DNA of 64,000 nt from Collybiopsis luxurians FD-317 M1 (taxonomy: Eukaryota > Basidiomycota > Agaricomycetes > Agaricales > Omphalotaceae), in assembly GCA_000827265.1 (NCBI GenBank), contig KN834822.1, positions 129,653-193,652 on the forward strand. Direction: 5' to 3'. The translations under genes were made by a program, and so were the position numbers. Positions 1-10,141 of the stretch are shown piece by piece (position 1 is the first letter of the stretch; the number at the start of each line of letters is the position of its first letter). The notes under the pieces were generated by a model. It was not told the DNA's origin. It saw nothing but the letters and a program-made list of their open reading frames with translations, and made no database searches.

Positions 1-364
1 TTTTCATTTTTGATCATGTGTATTGGGAGTTAGAATACAGATGGTTTGATTGATCTACGAGTAGTAGTTGCGTCTATCTTTGTATATAGGATGTTTTCTC
101 CATCTTACATTTTGACATATATGGAGTTTAGATTAATCGAGTATGCCTTTTACTCGTTTCTTGTGTTCCGAGGAGACACACATCGATATGAGATATTGTG
201 CTTGGCTTCTGGCTCTTGAATGTGCAGTGGGCGGGAGTTAACTTGGATAATTTATCAGAATCTGTGAAACCTTTCGACACGCAGAACGAATGGGACAGAA
301 GAACGCTAGAGCGTAAAAGTTCACTTGGACGGATGAAGCAAGATATTCAACATTTGGACGGATG

Positions 365-395
365 AGGTAGATCAGAGATGGGGGCTGCATGCAAT
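365..395 (-). pseudogene. tRNA-Pro 3'-half relic (very decayed)
   Basis: The block sits at the same place in the cassette as clearer tRNA-Pro relics at 46925 and 18461, just 3' of the divergent small gene. Only traces of the T-arm and anticodon-stem 3' strand remain, followed by the shared tail around 400-445. It is assigned by alignment to those copies; on its own it would not be recognised. Confidence 0.3.
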
Positions 396-494
396 GGAAT
401 ACTAACAGCCCTCTGCGATCAGAACGAATCATTCCATGCAGAAGGGCGATGAATGATGTATCAGCGAAGAAAAGAGAGGGGAAGGATGTATACA

Positions 495-893
495 CACCTT
501 TGCCAGTATACAGCGTTCTCACCGAATCCTTTGATTCTCTCTTTCGATGGGTCCCGATTCTCTCTTGTGTTAAGTCCACAGTTCTCGAACAATTGGACTC
601 GCGTTCATTACGGCAAGTATCCTGTTTAGAGCCTAGAGACCGAAAAGGGCACAGATGAGACTGAGAACGAGGGCTTGGAATTGGAAAAGAGGCATAAGAA
701 TTGGAGGCAGTCGAGAAGGCACTGTCGAAGGCTGTGGTAGAAGCTACAAGTGGGTCGACGGGCATGACTAAAGAGGAAGGGGGCTGGGAGGTATACGTAA
801 ATAGTCAGTGCCGAGAAGTGAACAGAGCAGTAGTACGGTCCGGGTTTTCTCTCAACGCGTAGCTCTCGTTATCAGCACGATTCCTGCACCCAT
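495..893 (-). pseudogene. small divergent membrane-protein gene, copy R1, decayed
   Basis: This is one of several decayed copies of a small gene lying head-to-head with the membrane paralogue downstream. The start codon (complement of 891-893) opens MGAGIVLITRAT, matching the MGAGILLITRATS start of the copies at 42087 and 47771. The frame then breaks. A Ser/Ala-rich stretch (VASTTAFDSAFSTAS) and a piece of the following hydrophobic segment are still readable. The middle is deleted: sequence coding for the second hydrophobic segment joins directly to the 3' end near 600-620. The copy at 41695-42087 has the same deletion. No known domain is recognised; the best copy (18608-19269) suggests two membrane segments. 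Inferred to be non-functional. Confidence 0.5.
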
Positions 894-1114
894 CTGACTC
901 CGAACTTTTTTGACATTCAAGTGAGTTTCGGAGTTTATCCAGGGTTCCTTGGCGGAATATCTTGCAGAGAGAAAGGCGAAGAGTGGGGAGTAATGGGTCC
1001 TATGTTTGGTGTGGATATCGGCGAGTGCCAATAGGTGACCATATATAGATCTGCGACAGTACTACTTCGAATCTTTCGGAAATTAAATCGTTACGAATAA
1101 TGTGATTCAAATCT

Positions 1115-1215
1115 AATCATCTGCAGTGCACTGCTGAGTTTGTATTATTGATCGACAGCATTCTTGCTCAACCTCGAGGCTCGAGCACGGCATGCTAATG
1201 CTGTTAAGCTTGAAC
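1115..1215. promoter_or_regulatory. conserved block between divergent genes (copy 1)
   Basis: This block is nearly identical to 42310-42412 and 47998-48094, always 90-200 bp upstream of a membrane paralogue. It contains the palindrome CAGTGCACTG (about 1124-1133), an overlapping CTCGAGGCTCGAG element and GCATGCTAATGC. Because it is better kept than the dying gene on its left, it is inferred to be the promoter or upstream activating region of the membrane gene, possibly once bidirectional. Confidence 0.5.
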
Positions 1216-1303
1216 TGATCTTAAATCAAAGCCGCCAGTTCATCCAGCTGTTCCACCCTTGCCCACTTCGTATCTTGGCATTTTCCATTTCTCTATCTTG
1301 CGC

Positions 1304-3167
1304 ATGATCATTCCATCTATAACTCACCTTCACGCTTTAGTGGTACGGTCCGCTACTACAGATGTCGAAGCGGGCAGTGCATCCTCATCGACTTCAGACT
1401 CGTGTAATGATATAAATGATTGCCGCACCCTACTTCAGATCGTCTGGAGCTGTGTCAGTGTTCTCATCGCCTGTACTTGGGTCTCGGTTCATCCAAACGT
1501 ACCCGGACCTCATGACAGCTCCTGGAAAGTGTTACGCCGCAAGATAGGGCTGATGATTATTGCTCTGATTGCGCCGGAGCTACTGGTTTTGTGGGCTGCT
1601 CGACAATGGTTTGCGGCGAGGAAGCTCTCAGAGCGTACGTATTTTGGGTAGACATCTTTGACTGCATTGCTTACCTTTCGAGATAGGGTATCCAGAATGG
1701 ACAAGGACACATGCCTTCTTTGCCCTTATGGGAGGTTTTGCACTTTATAAGGGCAAGGAATGTGTCGCTGTTCTTCGATATGAGACTTCCTCGTGGATGG
1801 ATTGGCATATTTCGGAAAGCTTTCAGGAGCCTAGCACTACTGGCATCAACAACAATGCTGGGTCCACTCATGGCGATGACCTTCGAATTCCACTTACTGC
1901 AGGTGCTAGTATGTCTTCCGATGATGATCCCAAGCAACGACTTGTTGCAGACAATGAAGTGGAACCCGAGGACCATCCTTTGGCAGCCTCCTACACTGCC
2001 GTCAAATGCAATAATCCTACATTGAGCCATAATGATGGCACTGATACTATCGTCTCCACTAACTCTAATCTCAAATTCGGTACCCAAATTGAGGAAGACT
2101 TGAAAGACCATCTTTTGGGCAGTCTGAATCCTGGGAGCAAGCTGAACAACCCCCATTCAATCAAATCTCAGACTACACCCACTCTGTGGATTGCAGGCAA
2201 GCTCGCTGAGCTTCATGCTAGCCCCGGCTCTGATCTGGGTTCATTTTTGGCCCACAGTAACCTCATTGGTAGAATTCCAGAGGCCGAAATTAAGGATCGG
2301 AGTCACAGTGATGGCTTCTCCAAGCTAATCGCAGTCATGCAGACAACTTGGTTTGTGGTCCAGCTGCTTGCCAGATGGATCGAGGGCTTACCAGTCACGG
2401 AGCTTGAGGTCATGACTCTCGCTTTTGCAGCGATGAATGTCTTGATCTATTTCTTCTGGTGGGATAAGCCTCAGGGAGTGGGATGTCCTGTCCACATTGT
2501 GCGGAAAAGTGCAGATGAAGATGTCATAGACCCGCTGGCAGGTGCTTCTGCACAATCAAAAGAGGGATGGATAGCTACTGCATGGAATGGGGTTCAAGAT
2601 ATCCTGCATAATGTTCTTAATCCAGTGTGCAAGTTCTTCAATCAACCCTATGAAGACATCCTGCTCAATGCTCTTTTATTTCTTTGGCTGATCATCAAGG
2701 TTCCATACAACCTTGCCAGCATAATTGTCAAAGTGATCATAACAGATCACCCTGGTATTAGAGAATCCAAAATGGTGTCATCATTCGAGCGAACTACCAA
2801 GTTGGAACCAAAAAATGCACAGGATAAATTTATTGCTTATGGTGCAGCAGTTATGTTTGGTGCCATTCATTGTGCTGCCTGAACATACAAGTTCCCCAGC
2901 ACTGCTGAGGAGGTATTGTGGAAGGCCTGCTCCCTTCTTGTGACTTGTGCCCCAATGTATCTGGCCTTGTTCAACATAATTGGTAATATATGTCCCAATT
3001 TGCCTGAATTGGTGAGCATATGCCTTGGATTGATTTACATAGCTATGGTATTCTTTTACATTCTTGCCCGACTTTCTCTCATTGTCCAGCCATTTGTGGC
3101 CTTGAGAGATTTGCCTCCGGGCATCTTCAATGTGGTCCAGTGGACAAATTTTATTCCACACATCTAG
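1304..3167 (+). pseudogene. multi-pass membrane paralogue, copy 1 (one nonsense codon)
   Basis: Member of a family of polytopic membrane proteins that I recall as abundant in Agaricomycetes and without assigned function. The model is exon 1 1304-1634, a 52-nt intron (GTACGT to GATAG) and exon 2 from 1687. It opens at the ATG of MIIPSITHLHA. Seen in order: a conserved CRTLLQIVWSC and TWVSVHPN region, a hydrophobic ALIAPELLVLWAARQW, a variable acidic stretch, then HSDGFSKLIAVMQTTWF, VTELEVMTLAFAAMNV, WWDKPQGVG, a second variable stretch, and a conserved hydrophobic C-terminus ending in FIPHI. Codon 2881-2883 is TGA where all paralogues have TGG in AAW(T), so the last about 95 residues are cut off. 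The rest of the frame is open, so inactivation is recent. Confidence 0.85.
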
Positions 3168-3539
3168 GTTCTAATCTCAACCTGTACAAGTTACCAGCGC
3201 ATTGTGTAGTATTCGTGTTCTCAGAATTCTTTTTCTGTTTCTGTGCTCTTACTGGTATTATATTTTGTTCTTTAGTATATTTCCATTTTACATTTTGCTG
3301 CAATTAAGGGATGCATAGAAAGTCATAAATGTGAGTTCAGATTTGTACTGCTTTTTGCAACACGAAACAGCATCCCAGGTGCAGGGTAAAACATCCAGCT
3401 TCCTTCCAGTGAAACAGGCTCCATGTTGTTCAGAAAGAACCCTTAAGGAATCATGTACGCCTTATGTTTTTCTCAGATTCGACTTGAAAGTATTATAGGA
3501 TATTGGTATACCTCGGATCATCAGGCATGCCGCATTCGC
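3168..3539. other. 3' flank of membrane copy 1
   Basis: The first roughly 200 bp resemble the 3' untranslated sequence after the other membrane copies (GGTTCTAAT and T-rich stretches). I see no gene between this and the amidase relic. Confidence 0.4.
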
Positions 3540-5230
3540 TTTCACAAAAGTGCTAAGAAGTTACGAGCTGCAGTTAGCGGAAAAAATTGACCTACCAGAG
3601 GCCATTGCTCGGAACAATGGAAGCTGGATTCCAGAGCAACCAATGTGTCAAGCTCGTACTTTGCCAAAGTTCCGTCAATCCCTGGCTCCCAACTCAAACT
3701 TATTTTTCTCTCCAAAATCTCTGAGATATCAGCTTCGTACCCAGCAGTGTTATTCGATTGAACCAATCTGCTATCTCCTCAGGTCACCCCAATGAAATCA
3801 AGAATCGCACATGGAATCTTACACGGAATAGTCCTCATACCCTTTCTGCTGCTCTTGCTCCGGATGTTCTTCAATAAACTTGATAATATCCTCCACTGAT
3901 CTCACTCCGGTTGGGCTCTCAGCCAAATTTGATAAGTACCTGTTCATATTGATCTTGAACTCTACTGATAAATTAGCTCTTTGTCCTCTCAACCATTCTC
4001 AATGAGCTTGTCAATAATTCCGCCGGGTCGACAATAATAGCACATCTTTTTCATCGTTTTACGGCTTCCTCAAAGGCGGCGACAATAATTGGATGTGTTG
4101 GTCATCGAAGAGCACCTTTTGTGGAACTCCGATTTGTTTTCCTGCTGAAGCGTTGATGTCCAGTGCATTAGTGTACTCGGGAAGCTGGACAGGTTGAGAG
4201 AGAGTGATTTTGTCGACGTCGTCCGGATCAGGGCCTGCATTGGCTGATAAAAAGATCGCAGCCTCAGTGACCGTTCGTGCTAACGGACGGATACTATCTT
4301 GATGAGAACAAATTGGAACGACTGAAGAATCATCATCATTACTTCATACTCTTCACTGCAGGAGACTAGAAAAACCAGTTGTCCATTACCTCCTGCTCTA
4401 GATGTCAATCCGATTGTGATACCTACTATATTATTTCTACCAACAGGAAAGTGATACTTCCAGATGTATCGGATTCAAGTGACGTTGCAGGTAACCCGAT
4501 GGAAGTAGCTACTGGAGAACCGAAAGATGATCCAGCGGGATTACCATCCGGATATTACGCGTTAGTTCCTGTAGTTATCCTCCCGTCAGCTTGTGACTTC
4601 GAAGTTGACCCATTCGCAATGGATATGCTTTGCCCAAGGTACAGGTGCTAGATCGATTGACCTTGGAAATTTGTATTAAGATGTTGGGAAGCTGTGGATA
4701 TAAGCTTCCTACTCAAGATGATAGCCCCGGCTTTATAGAGCTAACCAAAGCATCTATTCCACCTGGTACGAGGGATCCTTTCAAAGCGTAGGATCTTGCG
4801 GTCGTCTCCATGACAAGCGATTGAGTTAATTATATATATAGCACCCCATGAAAGAAAGAGTTTGAAATGACTTACCATCAGCTCCATCTGTAACTATATT
4901 GGCCTGACCAACTTGAGTTTGAGTATCGAAATGTTGATTTTAGTCTTCGTGACCGATCATCCCTTCAATAAAATGGATATACCATGCAAAGGGCCTCTCC
5001 TCCTTTTTATCCTTCGCAAGGCAGGCTCATTGAAATTGACTTCTTCGAATCGCGCAAAATATGTCTCGAGTAGATCATCAGCATCTTATCGATGTGGAAA
5101 ATAAGAGGAAATGTGGAACCTTGACGAAGTCAACGCTGCTGAATAGATTCTTGTCCAATCGTTCCTGTAACTCTGATACGGTAGCTTTGTAAAGATAAGG
5201 GAGCTTAAGTTGTGTATCAAGAGAGTTCAT
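3540..5230 (-). pseudogene. amidase-signature family pseudogene
   Basis: Read on the minus strand in several frames, this is a fungal amidase (amide hydrolase with a Ser-Ser-Lys triad). In order: an N-terminal LYKATVSELQERLDKN and SSVDFVK, a probable 59-nt intron, YFARFEEVNFNEP, GPLHGISILLK (catalytic-lysine region), METTARSYAL, GNPAGSSFGSPVATS with SDTSGSI (the glycine/serine signature), NNIVGITIGLTSRAG, RPLARTVTEAAIFLSAN, GPDPDD, LPEYTNALD, IGVPQKV, then NRYLSNLAESPTGVRS and GIDGTLAKYELD near the C-terminus. Several frameshifts and stops separate these blocks, so it is dead. It lies antisense between membrane copy 1 and its KH relic, and no other unit has it. The exact 3' end is uncertain. 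Confidence 0.8.
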
Positions 5231-5725
5231 CTTGAAGAAATTGGGTGAATCTGTTTCACGAAGCAGTGAAAAACTTCTGAATTCTCGGAGGCGTCGCGTT
5301 CTGTGACGTATGGAGCGGCGCCGGACCGAGGTGTCTGACGGGACCTTAGCGCCCAACGCTTTCTCCTCAACTACCACTGCCGCCATCAAAACATTATTTT
5401 CTTATTGCAATACTTGCATAGCATGACACTCTATTTGGCCCTATCATTCGAAATCTAATGCTTCCGCCGACTCTTCCATCCCGTCTCTCTCCTCGGTTCT
5501 TTGGAGGAAGGCTTTACGGGAACCAACCCCTTCGTGCTCTCTCATATCGCCAAAAGGTGCGGTCTACTCTTTGGGTTTTGTATTTTGTCTGCTTACTGTT
5601 GAACCCGTGGCACAGGCTCAGAGCTCTCAACGATAACACTGGAGTACATCAATGTGCCGGAACGTCGCAACTCTGATCGATCCATGTCTTCATTCTCTTC
5701 CCTTCCATCCGCCTCACACCTCCCA
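5231..5725. other. unassigned segment, part shared with 12449-12606
   Basis: About 5311-5440 aligns with 12449-12606 (both contain GCGGCGCCGGACCGAG and the trinucleotide-rich CTCCTCGACTACCACC region). The stretch 5440-5720 has short open frames but nothing I recognise. It may be remains of a gene brought in with the amidase or of the KH gene's 5' region. Confidence 0.3.
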
Positions 5726-7100
5726 ATATCAACTGAAGGAATATCGCATCCGAATCGATACAAGCATACAGAAAAGGATCCATCTCTGTATTCACATCGC
5801 GGCTGCATTAAAGCATGTGCTCGACCGGCTGATATAGTAGATGCAAGAGTGTTTGGCGATTGGTATGCGGGGTTTAGTGGAGGATGGGGAGGAGAGGGTG
5901 AGAAGGAACTGGTCTGAGGAAAAGATGCCGGTTTGATTGAATAGAGTCAGGAATTTTAACCTTCGAGCAAATGTTATTGTGCCTAGCGTGAGCTCAGCAT
6001 TTTTATTTTCTGGCCATTTGTGGGTGATTGACATTGTTTTATAGGGATCGTTTGTCAAGTCCATTCAACAATGGCTAGAAACTCAGGGACAGATTACGGG
6101 TGTTGGATACAATTTCATTGAGCAGGGGGAAGGGAACGAAAATGACGAATCGGTGCATATCCATATAGCGTGAGTCTGGTATGCTCTATCATTTTGTTTT
6201 TGTCTATCCCGACTTTCCTTGCTTCCTTTCTATCTTTCCCTCTCCGTAGGCGTACGCGTTTCTTCCACCCTTTTCTTTCGCTATACCAGTTTTCCTGGAA
6301 ACTAACTTTTTTTCTCTAGTCGTCCTGAGGATTTACAAGTCGAATGAGCAAAAGTAGCGAACTAGGATCTTTTCCTTATCGTCATGGAAACGCCCAAACA
6401 CCCAGGTTTTCTCTAAGCGCAGCAGGTAGGGCTACATCGTGTACATTCCCCCATGATTTTCGTTCCCATGATTTCCACTGACTATATTACGCACATTATA
6501 GACCCAAATACGCTTACATGTTGCTCAACACCGGCGTGGATTATGCTGCGCTTTATGGGAATGGATACGGCTCCTCCGCCTCCAAGGTGATGGTCAATTT
6601 ACACCTATTTACATCCCCTCTACCTCCTCAAGGCGTTGACGAGTGGGCTGCAAGATCTGCAGAGCAGCATTCTGCGTATCGGTGAGTTTGCTCATCTATT
6701 TTTTTGCTCTAAGGGAGGGAAGTATTTTTGAACCCCTCTTTGAGTATTGGAATTTTTGTTGTACTTTCGTCATTTTTTGTTTTTATTCGCTTAATTTACA
6801 CTCCTCTCTCTCACACAGGGCGGTATAAGGCTATGACATCGACTCTCCGGAGTTTAAGACTTGGGCGGCAGACCAAGCTAAGCAGGTTGAACAGTATTAT
6901 GCTCAAGCTGGGGTAAGGGCAGGAAGAGAAGCTGCGTACGCTGGATATGGAGTACCGAGGTAGGTACCTGTGTCTGTGCCTCCTGGTACGGATACATCTG
7001 GTGCGGCAGGAGGAACGGTGCTTCCCTGTAAGAAGCTGAAATGCGATGAGTGAGGCAAAGAAAAAGAGTTTCGATTGGACGGATGACGAACGCCTGGGCA
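5726..7100 (+). pseudogene. KHDC4-like KH-domain gene relic, copy 1
   Basis: Aligned to the intact gene at 50430-52169, this copy keeps recognisable pieces of every exon from exon 2 on. These are the CATCCGAATCGATACAAGC block of exon 2 (around 5748), the GGATCGTTTGTCAAGTCCA start of exon 3 (6046), the GTCCTGAGGATTTACAAG start of exon 4 (6325), the Gly/Pro-rich exon 5 (from about 6500) and the C-terminal exon (from about 6825). Intron positions and donor GT motifs are kept, but frames are broken by small indels and stops, and exon 1 is missing. Non-functional. Confidence 0.7.
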
Positions 7101-7532
7101 TGATAGAACAGATTGGGCTTTCGGGGTTTGGATGGGCTCGTTCAAGAAGAGGTCATCTTTGTTGTTTATTGGAAACAGATACATATGACAGGTTAATATA
7201 GATTAACGGATTTAAGAGTAGCCGTTGCGTCCATCTGTCTGTGTGTAGTAGGCTCGTGATGCTTTTCTCTTTACAAATTGAGGGATGGGATGTGCATTGT
7301 TCGAGTAATCAGGTACGCTTTTTTCTCTTGAGGGACTTGTATCAATATAAAGATGTCGTGATGGGCTGTTGTATGTACGGTAGGCGGGAGTTTTTTTGGA
7401 TAATTCGTTTGAATCTGTTGAACTTTTGCAGTACACACAACACAATAGAATTTTGAGACCGGATATTAGAATGTGAGAGCGTGAAGTGGAAGTTAATTTG
7501 GACCGATGAAGATATTCAGTGTGGTGACGAAT

Positions 7533-7570
7533 GGGGTACACCAAGAGATTTGAACCAGGGATCTTCCGCA
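7533..7570 (-). pseudogene. tRNA-Pro 3'-half relic
   Basis: On the minus strand it reads as a decayed tRNA 3' half: anticodon-stem 3' strand, variable loop, then a T-arm with GGTTCAAAT and a degenerate acceptor strand. It matches the 3' exon of the intact tRNA-Pro genes at 52747 and 53415, at the same place in the cassette. No 5' half is visible. Confidence 0.5.
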
Positions 7571-7669
7571 ATGGAAGACTAAATCCCACCCCAATCAGAA
7601 CGAAATGTTCCATGCAAAGGCTTGTGAATCATAGATTAGTATAAAACAGAGACGGGAACGAGGCAGGCA

Positions 7670-7760
7670 CACCTTTGCCAGGATACAGGGTTCTCACACA
7701 TTCTTTGATCCAATACATAGATATGTCCCGGTACTTTGAAGCATCCGGAAAGCAAATCAT
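7670..7760 (-). pseudogene. divergent small gene, 3'-end remnant
   Basis: Only the 3' end (complement of the CACCTTTGCCAGGATACAGG and TTCTCAC..CTTTGATCC block) survives. The body of the gene found in other units is deleted. The conserved intergenic block follows in altered form at about 7790-7860. Confidence 0.4.
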
Positions 7761-7959
7761 TATGGATGATCGGATTATCTGCAGTGCTGACTGGCAGCCT
7801 GCATTCTCAATCGGCCTCGAGGCTCAACCGCTCAAGCATGGCATGTTGATGCTGTAATAAGTTCCAGCCAATTTTGAAACAGAGGCGCCAGATTATCCGG
7901 CTACTTCACCCTTGCCCATTTCGTCCCTTTGCATTGTGCATTTCTCTCCTCGCTTGCGC

Positions 7960-9780
7960 ATGATTATTCCGTCTATAGCTCACCTTCAGGCTTTCGTGGT
8001 ACGGGCTGCCTCTACAGTTATAGAAGCATCCTCATCAGTTACCAACTCGCAGTGTAAAGATATAGACAACTGCCGTACTTTGTTTCAAATCGTCTGGAGC
8101 TGCGTCAGTGTCCTTATCGCCTGTACTTGGGTCTCGGTTCACCCAAACCTGCGCGGACCTGATGATGGCTCCTGGGAAGTGTTTCGGCGCAAGATAGGGC
8201 TGATGATTATTGCTCTAATCGCGCCGGAGATGCTGGTTTTTTGGGCTGCTCGACAGTGGTATGCAGCCAGGAAGCTCTCGGAACGTACGTATGTTGACTC
8301 AATGTCTTTGATTGTTGTCCTTACCGGAGAGATAGACTATCCAGGATGGAGCAGGACGCATGCTTTTTTTGCCCTTATGGGAGGTTTTGCACTTTACAAG
8401 GGCAAAGACTGTGTTTCTGTTCTGCGATTCATTCCTTTGGGGGTATCAGGGGGTTCTGAATCACACCGGCATATTATGGGTAACTTTGAAGACTTGGGGC
8501 GCAGCATTAGCGATGATCCCCTGTCCATTCACAGCGAAACCATTCAAATTCCACTTACCACACCTGTGAACATGTCTTCCGATGGTGATCTCAAACAATC
8601 CCCTGTTGTGGACAATGAAGTAGACCACCCTTTGGCCGCCTCTCATACTGCCGACAAACACGAAAGTCCTGTATCTAGTCACAACAATAACTCAGATACT
8701 ATTGTAATCTCCACTGATTCTAATCTCATGTCTGGCATTCAGACTGAGGAAGCTTTGGCCAGTTCCTTTACTGGGGAGGAGCTGAACAATGATCACACAA
8801 CTGGTACTGATACCTCACCCATTTTGTACATTGCTGGCAAGCTCGCGGAGTGTCACGGCTCTCAATTTGATCAGCGGTCATTTGCAGCCCATGTCAAGCT
8901 CATTGCTAGAATTTCAGAAGCCGAGATTGAGGGTCGAAGTCACAGTGATGGTTTCTCCAAGCTGGTCGCAGTCATGCAGACCACCTGGTTTGTGGTCCAG
9001 CTCTTTGCCAGGTGGATTGAGGGCTTACCAGTCACAGAGCTTGAGGTCATGACTCTTGATTTTGCAGCAATGAATGTCTTGATCTCTTTCTTCTGGTGGG
9101 ATAAGCCTCAGGGGGTGGGAAGTCCTGTCCGCATTGTGCGGAAAACTGGAGATGAAGATGTCATGGACCTTGTCACAGACCAATCAAGTGCTTCACCCCA
9201 GCAAAATGTGGGATGGATGCTTTTTACCTGGATCTGCCTTTGTCACTTCCTGAGACAAGTTCCAGACATCCTTTTCTATGTTCTTGTGTCTCCACTGGTT
9301 ATCATTGTTCAAATTGGGTCTTGGGCTGGGGCTCTCTATGACATGATTGCCGAGGATAATCCTTACATCAGAGACTCCGAAAGGGCAGTGTTATCATTTG
9401 AGCAAACAACTGACTTGGAACCAAAAAATGCACAGGATAAATTTATTGCTTACAGTGCAGCAGTGATGTTTGGTGCCATTCATTGCGCTGCCTGGATATC
9501 TAAGTTCCCCAGCACTGCTGAGGAGGTACTGTGGAAGGTCTGCTCCCTTGTTGTGACTTGTGTTCCAATGTATATGGCTTTGCACAATATAATTGAGAAG
9601 AAAGCTTCCAATTTGCCTGACTGGGTGGACGCATGCCTTTTCTTGGTTTACATAATTACAGTATTCTTTTACGTTCTTGCTCGACTTTCTCTCATTGTCC
9701 AGCCATTTGTAGCCTTGAGAGACTTACCTCCGGGCATCCTCAAGGCTGTCCAATGGACAAATTTCATCCCCCACATCTAG
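7960..9780 (+). CDS. multi-pass membrane protein, copy 2
   Basis: Uncharacterised Agaricomycete polytopic membrane family. It starts at MIIPSIAHLQAFVV, the first ATG in frame with the conserved exon. Exon 1 ends at 8284 and exon 2 starts at 8336 by comparison with paralogues. Here the 51-nt intron has no stop and is a multiple of three, so both spliced (589 aa) and unspliced (606 aa) products would be in frame. Membrane segments: QIVWSCVSVLIACTWVSV, IGLMIIALIAPEMLVFWAA, VAVMQTTWFVVQLFARWI, LEVMTLDFAAMNVLISFFWW, FIAYSAAVMFGAIHCAAW, VCSLVVTCVPMYMAL and a last VFFYVLARLSLIVQPF, ending in FIPHI. The region between the GGFALYKG motif and HSDGFSKL is hydrophilic and differs from paralogues. Open throughout; probably a functional copy. 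Confidence 0.85.
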   Translation: MIIPSIAHLQAFVVRAASTVIEASSSVTNSQCKDIDNCRTLFQIVWSCVSVLIACTWVSVHPNLRGPDDGSWEVFRRKIGLMIIALIAPEMLVFWAARQWYAARKLSERTYVDSMSLIVVLTGEIDYPGWSRTHAFFALMGGFALYKGKDCVSVLRFIPLGVSGGSESHRHIMGNFEDLGRSISDDPLSIHSETIQIPLTTPVNMSSDGDLKQSPVVDNEVDHPLAASHTADKHESPVSSHNNNSDTIVISTDSNLMSGIQTEEALASSFTGEELNNDHTTGTDTSPILYIAGKLAECHGSQFDQRSFAAHVKLIARISEAEIEGRSHSDGFSKLVAVMQTTWFVVQLFARWIEGLPVTELEVMTLDFAAMNVLISFFWWDKPQGVGSPVRIVRKTGDEDVMDLVTDQSSASPQQNVGWMLFTWICLCHFLRQVPDILFYVLVSPLVIIVQIGSWAGALYDMIAEDNPYIRDSERAVLSFEQTTDLEPKNAQDKFIAYSAAVMFGAIHCAAWISKFPSTAEEVLWKVCSLVVTCVPMYMALHNIIEKKASNLPDWVDACLFLVYIITVFFYVLARLSLIVQPFVALRDLPPGILKAVQWTNFIPHI

Positions 9781-10033
9781 GTTCTAATTTTGACTTGTAC
9801 TTACCAGTGCATTGTTTGTAGTACTCTTCCGACATTTCTGTTTTTTTTACTCCTACTGTTACTATATTTTGGCTCTTCAATACAGTTTTTTACATTTTGC
9901 TATGATTCAGAAGGTCCTAAGTGTGAGTTTGCATGCATACTTTTTTTTCATTGGACAACTCATGAGTTGAGCTGACTGAACCAGGTGCAGCTAATGAGCT
10001 AGGGCTTGGTTAAGAAGGCTCAGGAGCACTTCG

Positions 10034-10045
10034 ACGCGTCGACAC
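10034..10045. promoter_or_regulatory. decayed MCB-like pair upstream of KH copy 2
   Basis: ACGCGT at 10034-10039 is followed 2 nt later by ACACGG. The intact gene has ACGCGT twice at this spacing (50309-50322). Confidence 0.4.
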
Positions 10046-10141
10046 GGTCATCTTTTTTGTGCGATTTTGAAAGCTCACGAGTATGATTGCTCCATTACAT
10101 TCTGTGACAGCTCGCATTCCTCTTTCTCAAACTCTCCCATT

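Noticed and set aside
1259..1303. Upstream extension of membrane copies starting with TTG or GTG (for example 1259, 7912, 14852, 42457, 48143)
   Set aside because: Non-ATG starts are not expected in a fungal nuclear gene; the shared in-frame ATG of MIIPSI is used instead.
7212..7613. 133-codon minus-strand frame
   Set aside because: It runs across the tRNA relic and inter-unit sequence and has no counterpart frame in the other units.
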